Positions 35,423-46,500 of a DNA stretch of 64,000 nt are shown one piece after another; position 1 is the first letter of the stretch, and each line of letters starts with the position of its first letter. The translations under genes were made by a program, and so were the position numbers. The notes under the pieces were generated by a model, which did no database searches, was not told where the DNA came from, and saw only the letters and a list, made by a program, of their open reading frames with translations. The stretch is from Calycina herbarum. Its lineage: Eukaryota > Ascomycota > Leotiomycetes > Helotiales > Pezizellaceae. The stretch lies in the NCBI GenBank assembly GCA_001414485.1, contig LLEY01000172.1:1-64000 (forward strand). Reading direction: 5' to 3'.

Positions 35423-35657
35423 CTAAACTCTTCTTTCTCTTTCAAAACTTGTGGGTGGAGCTGTCGGAATCCGGTTGGCGAGTTTGACGATGACGGCAAT
35501 GAATTTCATTAAAAGAACTTTGAAGAGGCGAGATGGGAGCTGTGAGGGGTCCAGAATGCCAGCTTGATATACGAAGAAGTCATGGTAGGATAAAGCATGT
35601 CATTGATCCCTCGTCACACATGTTCTGTGAATCGTCCTTTCCTTATACGGAGCGCAT
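35423..35657 (-). pseudogene. Small membrane-protein paralogue C (decayed copy)
   Basis: The sequence around the start (ATCATGCGCTCCG) matches the start of paralogue A (ATCATGGGCTCCG), but a one-base loss brings a stop at codon 5. In the second-exon region the motif PSRLFKVLLMKF aligns with PPRLFKVFVIY of A and PPRHFKSLFKSL of B, followed by a shortened hydrophobic stretch and a premature stop at 35423. The acceptor expected just before the PSQ/PSR motif is not conserved. It is a relic of the same family, on the same strand and between A and B. A further minus-strand hydrophobic frame at about 35240-35380 may belong to it. Confidence 0.5.
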
Positions 35658-35876
35658 GATGCTTGACGTTAAGCCACAGATGTATCTTGAGGTGTCTTGC
35701 TATGGTGAGAAAGAATTTGGAAGCGTTGGAATATGAAAGTTTGCAAAGTTGCTGACATGCTCTCATTCACCTTGCAGCAATTTGTGTGATAGGCAAGATT
35801 TTCATTCTCTCTCTTCTCTAACCCGAAGACCTTAGAAAAGCCACCAAATTCTTCTACCTACAAAGCTCAAATTTGC

Positions 35877-36324
35877 CTATTTCTTCAGAACAGAAATGGT
35901 ATAGATGATGCCCAAGACAAACCAAAATTGAAATAGTGCACGACGCTGACGGACACTCATTCTATCCATTTCCGCAGTTGTAGGAATTGGACTACCTTCT
36001 AGGTACATTGTACCTAAAAGTGCCAAGCGGATAAGCCAGACTATTGCTTCGGATTTGACCGTGATGGTTGTGAGTGGAATACCTATTGTAGGTGGCTTGT
36101 TCTGGAGTGTGACGCAAAGATGAACGAGGGCGACATGGAGGTGGATGACGAGTGATTTGAAGAGTGATTTGAAGTGGCGAGGTGGGGACTGTGAGGGCTA
36201 TTGGATGTTAGTTTTGTATTTGATACTTAGACAGTAAAAGGCTTACCTTTGGCGGCGTTGGTTCGTTTTGTACTGTTTTTTTTACTCTAATGAAGGGTCT
36301 TGCTTTTTTTCGATTCCCACCCAT
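35877..36324 (-). CDS. Small membrane-protein paralogue B, 132 residues
   Basis: This is the intact member of the cluster. Exon 1 (36247-36324, 26 codons) encodes a basic N-terminus MGGNRKKARPFIRVKK. Exon 2 (35877-36197) begins PSQSPPRHFKSLFKSL, then a weakly hydrophobic first helix (VIHLHVALVHLCVTL), PPTIGIPLTTITVKSEA, a second helix (IVWLIRLALLGTMYL), EGSPIPTTAEMDRMSVRQRR, and a third helix (FWFVLGIIYTISVL) with terminal KK. The C-terminal dilysine resembles a KKxx-type ER signal, but spacing and topology are unproven. The intron is 49 bp with GTAAGC and AATAG ends. No family is recognised, and I infer a lineage-specific membrane protein. Confidence 0.6.
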
Positions 36325-37497
36325 GGTGAGTCTAAGTAAGCCTCTTTCTTGCGTATGTTGTTTATTGAAAATATTGTGGTAGGAAATTCTCAACAGGCGG
36401 AAATGGTAAAAGTACCCTTTTATGCAAAGGAAAACCAGGAAATTTATAGATAAAATCTCGTCCTACTCACGTGATTTCATACATTTTCCTATTCACTACT
36501 CTCATCGTTTACTTGGTGAAGCTCAATGCTAGGAGATATCCAGGACACTCCTCTTCTTTACTACCCCCTACATGAGCGCTTTCACATAGCAATTCAATCT
36601 CCCAGTTTATCAACGAAAGCACTTCTGTATAAGAAGTTTCCTTTCTCAAATTCGTACTCTGCCTTCAATTACCACTTGAATAATAACCAACAAGAGTAGA
36701 TAATCAACTTAAAAATTACCTTATGCTAGGTACAACGCAATCATTCAAGAACAAAATCTCATTATTCTCCTCTTCATTCCCAAAGTAACCTCCCCAGAAC
36801 TCCATACGGAGGAACTGTGCCTTGATTGAGAATCAAAGTTATTCATCAACCCGGAACCAAACATCAGTCTTCTCATTTTCAATATACTCCGTACGAGCAC
36901 AGTTGCTGATATGATACATCTATCCAATATCCAACAGCATCATGTTAAAAAGCACCAAAAAGAGAAAATACATTCCCTGCAGTAGGAGGATAGCTTTCCT
37001 CATACTCGCTTCGCATTCACTTGCCTTGAATCAGAATAGGAATATGGCAATTCAACGTGCTACAGGACAATGAAACATTTCTAATTTCAACCTTCTCTAT
37101 TGACAATGCTGAAGTCCTCACAAGTTGCATGAAAGTGAATCTAGAGCTCCCCTCTTATCAAGAAAGGTGCGCTGGGACCAGCTCAAGCCAATACAAATGT
37201 CCACTACCCCTCCAGGTTTAGCGCGGATTTTTTGAAATTTTCAAAAGTCCGGAATGTTCTATCGCCCACAGAACAGGATGGGAAAGGATTATTTAAAATG
37301 AAGTTCCATCTTGCCAGACAAGAGAAGACACCATCATCCTTTCACCATCAACCAACAGAGTTCCCCAAGTAACAAACCAACATTTGGGTGAAAAAAATCC
37401 GTGTCTGGTAAGACTATCATTGAGACTGTACACCAATGAACCTGTTAATTGTCCTTTTCCTTTGCGATTGCTCAAGACAAAGCTGACGTCAAGACAG
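36325..37497. other. Upstream region of paralogue B with right inverted-repeat arm
   Basis: No coding region is supported between the start of paralogue B and the putative HTH gene. It contains the right repeat arm (36983-37095). An in-frame upstream ATG at 37384 could extend the HTH gene by 38 codons. Confidence 0.45.
36983..37095 (-). repeat. Right arm of inverted repeat bracketing the cluster
   Basis: It matches the reverse complement of 33492-33629, about 3.35 kb away. The three paralogous small-protein genes lie between the arms. Identity is lost on both sides, so the arms are about 113-138 bp. Confidence 0.75.
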
Positions 37498-38014
37498 ATG
37501 TCGTCCCCTATCGCAAAGGGTGATGGACTCCTCATTCCCCACCCCATGCAAGTAAGTCATCAGTTCCAATGTTCAAGAACTGCGCATGCATATTTACAAC
37601 CCTCGCGCAGGAACCTCAAAGCCCATACTTCTCCTCCGTCTTCACCGCACCTCGTTCCAGCACTCGAACTCGCCGTTCTGCTGCAACCAAGTCGTCAACA
37701 GAATCCCCAAACAAGGCGAAGAAGGTCCGCGAGTCCACGAAAGTTAGGGTTCAACAGATGGAGCTCCTCCGAGACTTGTATTGCGAGTATCCCAATACCG
37801 CCCGTCTCGCAATCCGAAAGAAGAAGCTTGCCCAGATTGCCGCCACGGTTGGTGTCTCCAAATTCGTTGTCTCTGTGAGCATTCCCCTTTCCCATCATTG
37901 ATGTCTCGTTTCGCATCATACTAATAGATATTATAGAAGCAACTCAGCGAAATCAAGCGACAAATCAAGCGTGCCTATAAGAAACTTCTTGCTAAAGGAA
38001 AGCCAAATGTCTGA
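37498..38014 (+). CDS. Small putative helix-turn-helix protein, 131 residues
   Basis: Three exons (37498-37551, 37611-37874, 37937-38014), all phase 0, start at MSSPIAKGDG. The N-terminal half is Ser/Thr/Arg-rich and probably disordered (SSTRTRRSAATKSS). The C-terminal half is compact and basic: VQQMELLRDLYCEYP, then RKKKLAQIAATVGVSKFVVS, then KQLSEIKRQIKRAYKKLL. The helix spacing resembles a homeodomain-like or HTH fold, with the last intron falling between helices, but the usual WF.N.R homeodomain residues are absent. DNA binding is therefore inference. GTAAGA follows just after the stop, so a 3'-UTR intron or alternative ending is possible. The next gene upstream on the map is the small membrane cluster. 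Confidence 0.55.
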
Positions 38015-39730
38015 GGCACCAGGTAAGACAATTTTTCTCGACTCTTACTATCTGCGAACATTCTGACCGATGTTTAGCTTCTTCTCCCGATCCTCAAAAT
38101 ACCGGTACAACGAATACCTAGTTGTGAAAATTCTATGGGATATTCTGTGGCCTACGACAACTTGGGAATCTGGCGTGAAGGATTGGAAGTTTCAACTATT
38201 GAATATTGACTTGGAAGGTGGATTTCTTGGTGTTTAAACTAGATCCTCGTAGTCTGCGCCTCGTAGAATTGAAACATTCAAGCCATACTCACTCACACAA
38301 TACATCCCTCTCAAGATAACTGCATGTGAAAGATCAGGTTGCTGCGAGACAAGACTCGGCGTTTCAAAATCAATGACTCTTTCACCCCAATTAGCAATCT
38401 CGTCCCTCTTGATAGGCCTCGTCAAAAGAACCTTACACGTCCACTTGGTGGGTTTAACACTCCAAATCCACCCGACTACCACTGAAATAATTTCCTTGGG
38501 ACCTAATCAACGTTGCATCAATAGACCATAGTCCTGGTATTGTGCCTGCGTTTATCCCTTGCATGTTCCTTTTGGCACTTTAGGTACTTTCACGAAATGA
38601 ATAATCTGATTAGTTTGATGTACACTGTTATATTGTAGGCTTTTGTAGAGGGTTATGTGACTGGGAGGTTTGAGAAGGAGGGTTCTTAAGTACTGGTGGT
38701 TTCGCGCATAGATTTTGAGGAGGATTCTGAGATTGAGTCACTGGTCTAGAGTGAAATAGAACTCTCCTAGACCCAATATTCTCTCTTCATTCAAAAATAG
38801 TACTTATAGAATGGAATTGCATTATGGAAACTATTGATAACCACTCCACGTACACCTCTTTTACATTATACAAAGTTGTCCACTTTTTCATTTATATAAA
38901 TATCTTCGAGCAATAATTCTAGGCCTTTCCGTACAACTCTACTAGCTTCTCATACAATCATGGCCCCCAGAGAGATCCTCCCTTCAAGTTCCCACCACAT
39001 CTCCACTCTTCAAACCACACCATGAAACCACCTCTTCAGAGTCTTCATCTTCAATAAGTCCCAAAATCCCTCGAAGACCCTCGACACCCCTTGGAATTCA
39101 TAAAGACCAAGAGTAAAAAGCTTCTACTCTACCCCAAATTATTCAGTCAATACTCGTAAGACAGAACCTTCAACCCTCTACAAGGAAAGTTGTCTCGAGA
39201 CAACAATAACGAAATCCCAACAACCCCTCGCTTACCACCTCCCCACCTACAACTATTTTCCCAAACCCTCGCGATGAAGAGCAAATTCGGAAGTTAGTTA
39301 TCTAGCTGCCATCGTTCCAAAGAATTTTTAGCACTAGAAAGTTCGTACAACCAAGAATCATAAATTGCCGTTTCAATTGTTCATCTCGAGCCCTCTCCCT
39401 ACTCCACAGCCAGAAAGCTAACAGAAACAGAAAACTCACAAGCCAGAAGCAAAAAGATGGAGATCGTCATAAAAGTTTCTTTATTTCTACACCACTTCCT
39501 ACACACAGCAGAAAGAAGAATTCTTGAGAAAATCCAGACGGACGCCCAAGCAATGGAACTCCCAAGCAAGTAGCAACCCACCATGAATACCCTCTCCCCT
39601 TTTTACCATGAGGCAAAAACAAGAAGAGAGAGAAGAAAGCAAAAGCCCAGCACGGAACCGAATCTCTATCATACTCAAAGGTATCATTATCCACCCTTCC
39701 TATCAAGCCCTCGTCCATCAACCCCCCAGC
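38015..39730. other. Gene-poor stretch between HTH gene and RTF1
   Basis: Apart from the weak minus-strand frame at 38234-38482, nothing coding is supported. The right end is the 3' flank of RTF1. Confidence 0.4.
38234..38482 (-). CDS. Hypothetical terminal exon, 82 codons
   Basis: This minus-strand frame has protein-like composition (WIWSVKPTKWTCKVLLTRPIKRD, DLSHAVILRGMYCVSEYGLN) and ends in EDLV. It is preceded directly by a TTATTTCAG that would serve as an acceptor, so it may be the last exon of a small gene. No convincing first exon or family was found. Confidence 0.28.
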   Translation of the reverse strand: MVVGWIWSVKPTKWTCKVLLTRPIKRDEIANWGERVIDFETPSLVSQQPDLSHAVILRGMYCVSEYGLNVSILRGADYEDLV

Positions 39731-41770
39731 TTAAAGTTCAAGTTCGATCCCCAAATCAATAGCCCCAATAATATCATCATCCATCAACGGTCTTCGAATA
39801 CTAGGCAACCCATTCTTCTGCTTATTCTCCGCCTGCAACTTCGCCATATGGGGCAGGGTCGATTTCTTCGCCGTAAGCTTAGGCGTACCCTGAGAGGGAG
39901 TATTCGCTCCACTAGCATCGCTATCCGTCTTCTTCACACCCTCAGAGACATCGTGCTTGAACTTGGCATTCGTTCGGACTCGTCGTGAGTGATCCTCAAT
40001 GACGTCCTCGCCACGAGCTACAGCCGCTTCCGCCATCTTGATCTTCTTTCTCTCGGCAATTTGTGCCTGTCGGACTTTCTCGGCGTTTTCTCGTCGATGT
40101 TGCTTGTTCAAGACTGCGAGTCTTTCTTGTTGGGTTTGTTTGGCGGGTTTTAGAGGTGAGGGTTGCATTGAGGTGCTGTAAGCGAGTTTTGGCCCATCTA
40201 GAGCGTCGAGTTCCTTCTGGAATTGCTCTTCTTTCTCGTAATTCTTCGATTGTTTAGCTTCCGCGATGAGTCCTTGGAGGCGTTTGCGCTCGATAGGGAC
40301 ATATTTGTTGACTAAGGCACCGGATCGAGTCAATTTTTCTTGAAGCTCTTCCTCGGTCCATGAACGGTTGACAAGGTTGTTGATGTCAATTATTTTCTGA
40401 GTGAGTTTTGGCTTCATTGGAAGAGCTACGCCTTCGACCAGGCAAGTTTGCTTGTACCGATTCCACTCAGCCTATGGAATTTATTAGTGATGTTCATTTT
40501 GCAAGCTGATTTGAGTCAACAAACCTCTGTGAAAGGAGAATCGGAGCAGGCAATGAATGGCCAATTTCTTTCAGCCTTTCCATGAGCAGCTCGAATGTAT
40601 TGGGTTGTAAGGAAAGGCTTTCCATTTGCAGCTTCCGCAGCATATGGTTTGTCTTCGACAAAACCTAAGGCGTTCGTTAGCATGGATTCATGCCACGTAA
40701 TTTTCTAGAACACATACCTTTGATAAGTCCCATCCGGTAAATATTTTGACGAGTTTCCTTGTCCATTCCAACACTGATTCGAGCAAAGCATCCAGTAATA
40801 GCCTCCTCAAACCCAGGATAGAAACAGACCAAAGCAAACCGTGAACGACCAACTCTAACTCGTTCGAGATCTTGAAGGCCAGCTGGCTCGGCATTTTTGA
40901 AATCCGGCGAAATGCTTCGCTTCTTGGTTGCTGTTTTGCCAGTGTCCCATTCAACCTCGCTCTCTCTATCGCTTTCTTGATCCGAGTAATCACCACGGCT
41001 AGTCCTTCGTTGTTCATCGTGATGCTTGTCCTCTTCTCGTCGGCGTTGTCGCTCACTCTTTTCAGCTCGTTCGCGCCGGTATCTGTCAATTGTACTGCTG
41101 GCTTCTCCAACCTTGCCACCGCCAATCTTCGTTCGCTGACGGGATCCCTTTCGGTTATCTCCATCTAAATCTGCGGCGCTAGCTTTTCGTTTCTTGTCTG
41201 CCTTTCGGGTTTCCGCCTCTCGACTCTTCAGCAGTTGGCGCAAGACTCTGTTCTGTTTGCTCTTCTCAACCTCTCCAGCACGTTCTGCTAATAACTCCTC
41301 ACGCTTGATCTCAGGCATAGCCATGATCTCCGCTTTGTCGGCAGCATCCTTGAATTTGCCCTCGAGTGGGTAGCCGACGCCATCATCGTACATAGGAGAG
41401 GTATCCGAGTCGGAATCAGATTCGTCCATGGGTGCTGAGCGTAGAGAATTGGGGGATGAGGCGCCCGATGAGCTATTGTATATTGAGTAAGCCATTGTAC
41501 TCTTCAAAGTAATAAAGTTTGAAGGATGTCATGTAGCCACCAAGGGGAAACAAAAGGAAGTCCTTACGCTTCTCCTTCTTCTTCAGAGTCATCGCGTCGT
41601 TTGGGCTTTCGGCCGCCGGATTTCTTTGCGCCTGCCTTGCTTGATGTGCGGCGATCGGGTGATGCTGAATTATCTCTGCTAATATTCTTTGGTGCCTCCG
41701 ATTCTTCTTCATCTTCAGAAGCGTCACCCGCAAGAGCGAGGAGCTCGTCATCAATGTCGGAATCCGCCAT
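39731..41770 (-). CDS. RTF1: RTF1: Paf1-complex subunit with Plus3 domain
   Basis: Rtf1 works with the Paf1 complex on elongating RNA polymerase II and promotes H2B ubiquitylation by Bre1/Rad6; its Plus3 domain binds phosphorylated Spt5 (family knowledge). The exons are 41568-41770, 40718-41499, 40525-40664 and 39731-40471, giving 621 residues. The N-terminus is acidic (MADSDIDDELLALAGDASEDEEE). A conserved APMDESDSDSD and KFKDAADKAEIM segment follows, then a basic coiled stretch. The Plus3 domain runs from about 276 to 400, with LQDLERVRVGRSRF, YPGFEEAITGCFARISVG, RQNIYRMGLIKG, TTQYIRAAHGKAERNWPF and CSDSPFTEAEWNRYKQTC. The C-terminal part has a charged helix and ends IDLGIELEL. Exon 2 uses the AG two bases after the nearer AG, which is required by phase. 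The gene is divergent from COQ7 with 490 bp between starts. Confidence 0.93.
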
Positions 41771-42260
41771 GGTGTCTAAGTCGAGTTTTGATTCTTTTGG
41801 GGGGTATATGAGGGATTTTTGAAGGTGAAATTCCTAGATTTGGTGCGAAGTTTGCTCAATGTAGGCGCGATTTGAAGGAGACTTGTTTGCTTGATTGTTC
41901 GTGTTTGCTTGAAATGCGCAGCCTGCTTTCTTTGTTGACGTGCGTTTATGCGGAGGAAATTTTGAATTAAATATAGCGTATGTGTTGTGTGTTGAAAGAA
42001 TCGAAGATGGCGAAGGAGAGAAGAGTTTATAAACTTGTTCACCTGGCGGCTGTAAGTCCAGTTCTAAGGAGGTGGGAGGCTAAAGCTACTACACTAACCA
42101 AATGGAGCTAGCGTTCTGTAGTGACCGGACCTTATTTTCTCCGACCCTGGCCAGAATCAGCATGAGCGTCATGAACTGATATCAGAAAAGTACTCGCATC
42201 AACTTCTAGTTTCTGTTACTATTTTCCAAAGAGAACCTAAAGCAATTCAGGATTTCAGCG
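41771..42260. promoter_or_regulatory. Shared divergent promoter of RTF1 and COQ7
   Basis: The two start codons lie 490 bp apart on opposite strands, so the region must serve both. No clear TATA box or palindromic operator was recognised. Confidence 0.5.
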
Positions 42261-43131
42261 ATGGCTCTTTTCCCCTTCAGAATTCCGGCTAAACTTGTAG
42301 CTGCAACCCCCCTCTACGACTTCCTCGCTCCAAGTCTCACTCACCAAGTTCGGCTTAATCGCCCCATACACAACCTCTCAACCTCTTCCAGATCCCTCAC
42401 TTCCACAACCCATCAAAATAATACAATTCCCTCTCCCAAAACTCAATCTGAGAATGGATCCAAAAACCCCCCCTCACCCAACCCCTCCAAACGCCTCACA
42501 GAAGCCCAAAAAGACTTCCTCACAAAAGCAGTAAGTACCCCTCCTCCCCCCCTCCCCCTTCAAACCCTCAAACCCTCAATCTAAACAACAACCACAGCTA
42601 CGAGTAAACCAAGCCGGCGAATTAGCAGCAACCCTAATCTACACCGCCCAAACACCCCCCCTGACAGCCTCCCACCCCCACCTTCGTCCCCTCCTAAAAC
42701 ACATGTACGACCAAGAAGCCTCCCATTTCAGCACCTTCAACGCCCTCCTCGCAAAACACAGAATCCGCCCCACAGCAATGTACCCTCTCTGGACCATGGC
42801 AGCCGCAGCCTTAGGTTGGAGCACTGCAATAATGGGTCGAGAAGCAGCAATGGCCTGCACCGAAGCCGTAGAAACAGAAATAGGAAGTCATTACAATGAA
42901 CAAGTCCGGGTCTTGTTGGATATGATAGATGAGATTGAAGCAAAGGGTGAAGAAGTGGGAGGGGACTTGAAAGAGTTGGTGGAGAATATTAGGAGGATTA
43001 GGGATGAGGAGTTGGAGCATTTGGATCATGCCGTGGAGAATGATGCTCAGAAGGCGGTGCCGCATGAGCTGCTTACTGGGGTTATAAGGGCTGGGTGTAG
43101 AGGGGCTATTTGGGTTACTGAGCGGTCATGA
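42261..43131 (+). CDS. COQ7: COQ7: demethoxyubiquinone hydroxylase, mitochondrial
   Basis: This di-iron enzyme hydroxylates demethoxyubiquinone in the penultimate step of ubiquinone synthesis, on the matrix face of the inner membrane (family knowledge). Two exons (42261-42530, 42598-43131) give 267 residues. The first 90 residues are Ser/Thr/Pro/Arg-rich with few acids and look like a transit peptide plus linker. The second exon starts exactly at LRVNQAGELAA, the beginning of the catalytic fold. Predicted iron ligands are E98, E130 with H133 (YDQEASH), E182, and E228 with H231 (DEELEHLDHA). All are present, so the enzyme should be functional. It is convergent with SPO14. Confidence 0.95.
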
Positions 43132-43534
43132 ACTTGCTTCATGAGAGCAGGAACTCGAGGAAGGGGGCGATCTTGCCACCGCCGGGGAGTGTGTGTAAAA
43201 CATGTATCATTTAAATGTATATAAAGCTAAGTAGGTAGGACAAGCCGACAGCCAGGCAATAGTTAAAAAAGAAGAAGGAAGGGCCCGGCGCCAGCTGGAT
43301 GCTAATTTAATATTTCGTCCCAAAGCAACGAAAGAAGAAAAACGCCCAAAACCCCAAGGCTGTGCAAATGCTCCAGAAAAAAAAGAGTGCCATTTTATTT
43401 CACGTCTCCCAATACTCAAAACAACAAATATACAAGGGGCCCCAAATTACCGCGCCATTTTAAATGTTTAATCACTAATTAATTCGTTAGTATTACATTT
43501 TCTATTTCAGAAGGGAAATGGGGAGGGAAACTTA
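43132..43534. other. Convergent 3' region between COQ7 and SPO14
   Basis: The two genes end 403 bp apart on opposite strands. The interval is AT-rich and must hold both polyadenylation regions. No gene or repeat was seen. Confidence 0.5.
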
Positions 43535-46500
43535 CTAGATCTGCAAAGGTGCAACTTGATCAACCTGGTACAGCCAATTGCTATTCAGTTCCTCCTTGAT
43601 AAGCCAATCATATGGGAAAACAACAAGATGTCCCTGCACCAGACTCAACAGCTCCTCAATATCAGGCATACTCAACAGACCATCACTAGCCGTGAAGCCC
43701 TTTCTACTCCCCTTCGTAGTTCCACGACGACGTCTCTTGACAGATCCTTGGTTTGCTTGAGAGACAGAACCGAGACTTGAGCCAGTACGTTCTGGGGGAG
43801 GTGCGTTAGAGAACGTAGCTTTTCTTGTGCTACCCTGCTTCTCGTTCTCGGCAGGAGGGCTGAGAGTGGACTCGAAAGAGGGGAAGGATTCATCTCCGGT
43901 GGTTTGAATGGGCGATGGGGCTTCGATTGATGAGCTTCGTTCAGGTACTTTTTCATTGATACCGTCAAGTTGACCGTCCAAATTCAAACCACGGGAGCCG
44001 GCAGTACCACTACGTGCCCTCTGCTTCTTCTGGGAATTCGCAGCCCATTCCGCAGCAGTTCCATGGGGATGACTGTCCTCTCCATTTGGCTTCAACTTCT
44101 CGCTGAGATTACTCAACCCAGCAGCAACCCCCGCAGGCGAAGTCAAGGGGATATTTGAACCAGGAGGTCCACTTCTTCCTGGTGCCTCTTGCTCCTCTCT
44201 CTCTGTGCTCTTGGACCCATTTTGAGCTTGAGCGAACCTCTCAGCATAGGCAACATATTCTGTGTACTCGTGCCAATTGGTCACCTCACTGTCGGGGTTG
44301 CACCTAAAGACACGTCTGAAGATCTTGGTATTGTTTTCTGCGATCAATCTCCAAGTATTTTCAAAGAAAGAGTCGTTGAGAGGATCACGCATACAGTCCT
44401 TGTCAACTCGAGCTTGCTTTATATCTGCTGTCAATGGGTTGAAGGGGCGTGGTACTGCGTTGCCAAAAGCATCGATATGAATTGGTGGTCCTCCAATATC
44501 TGTATCGTCAGTTGATGGGAGAGCTGGTAATTGTGACAATTGAGGAAGTCCCAATTGGTCTGTAGTTCTTCTTGGTAGGCGAGGTATCGGTGGTAAGTCG
44601 TCATTATTTTGCCCACTTGCATCTGATGGCATTCGAAGTGGAGATCTTCGAACATGTGGCTTTTTGGGGTTATCAAGAGTTCCCTTGCCTTCCGGTGAGG
44701 TATCCGTCACGAGAACTTCTCGATTGCCATTAACCAAAACCGTATCGCGACCTCGCCTGCTTCCAGAACTCTCAGTGGTATTCAAACGACCGTCGCTTCC
44801 TCCGTCAACGCCATTTGCGTGCGTTCTGTTGGTCTCAGCTTGTTTACCGTTGGTTTTTGAGTTGCTTGGATGGTGTTCATGGTTGTCGTCATCAGAACCA
44901 AGGCTGTGGCTATGTCTGAAACTAAGGATTCTATCTGGCGCAAGAATGTGTGAATCGCGATCACGGCGATGTGCCGGACGAGGGCTCATGTCCGAGTCAT
45001 CGCTGTCGTAAATATCATTCATCCTCGACTCGTACGAATTTTCTTCTAGTTCCCTATCGATCTCGTCCTGCCGTTCCTCCTCCATAATCTCATCAACATC
45101 AAGCCCAAGATGTTCTCTCATCAGACGCATTCGCAAAGTATGAGCGAATCGACCGACAAGATATGGTTCTCCGTCCATGAATGATGAGATCATATCAGTA
45201 TCCCGTACTACAGCAGCAGTCTCCGAGTCTCTGTTACCCAGCATGGATCTTTCGTTGATGTTGGCGGATCCGATCAATGCGATGCGATCGTCAACAATGA
45301 TGACCTTGGCGTGGATATACAATTGTTCTGTAACAAGAGTTTTCTTTGGGCCAATCCTGCCCCAGCTTCGAAGACTGTAGAACTGAATGTATTCCTCTGG
45401 CTCGATGCCTAAACTTCTCAGGCGACCAAATATGGAACCCTCCCCACGGCAAATACTGCGGAATTGGCATTGCATGATCAATCGAACACTGGTACCCTCC
45501 GGTTCATCGACCGTATTTTGGAAGCCAGGCATAAGAGGGATGAGGATAACACATCTCCAAGTCTCCCCATTTTGGTAGGCTCTAATTGCACGCTCCACAA
45601 TAGCATCACCAATCTTATTGACGATTTTGACGTTCATCGTCTCACAACTAGTGATAAAGAACTGATTCTCCATATAGACAAAATGTTCTGATTCCTCAAT
45701 CATCTTGCAATAAGCATTCATGATACTATGTTCAGTATCAGTCAAGCCAAGGGACCAGTCCGAGGCGGAGCGCAAAATTTGAACCTCGCAAGTACCGTTA
45801 AGACCCAGAGCTTCAAGATCCGCAGTATCGTAGTCAGGAGGCGGAAGGAGGAAGGGGGTTGGTCTAGTAGGTGTTCGACCTCGAAGAACGTAATTCCATC
45901 TCTGAACGAAATGGCGTGTCAAATCTCTTGCAGGTTGTCCAACAACTTGCATTGAAATGTCGTGCCAAGGCATCCGAGGAACCTTTGAGCGATCATACAT
46001 TTCCGCATAAGGTTCGTTGAGTTGGTAAAAATCTTGAACTCGTGGATTGGAGTAATCCTTTCCAGGCCACGATTGACAATTATCGGCATCTTTTGGTAGG
46101 TGGGACTGCTCAAATCCTGTTGGCTTATCATCGACGACAGAGTGCTGCGGAGTATCCCAACGACCAAAGCACAAATCAATACCACCAACAAAAGCAATCG
46201 TGTGATCAACGATACATAGTTTCTCGTGATGTGCAAAGAAAAACTGGTTCTTTTTGTATTGATTGGGAGATCTTTGGACAAAGATATTGGGATGCAGGTC
46301 GAGCATAGAAATCTTGGTGAACTGGGAGTCGATAGGAATTGCAGCCTCCACGTTTCTGTAAATTATGATAAAAACCTTGATCCCCTCTCTAGCCTTCCTT
46401 TGAAGCAACCTATCCAGGCGCCATTTTTGACTTATTGCTGCGGGCCTTCGCATGTATAGTTGAGGGCTCAACCACCAATCATGAATATAGATGACATCCT

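Noticed and set aside
38960..39060. Possible fourth member of the small-protein family on the plus strand (CCACCTCTTCAGAGTCTTCATC)
   Set aside because: The match to the PPRLFKVF coding sequence covers only about 25 bases and nothing before or after aligns.
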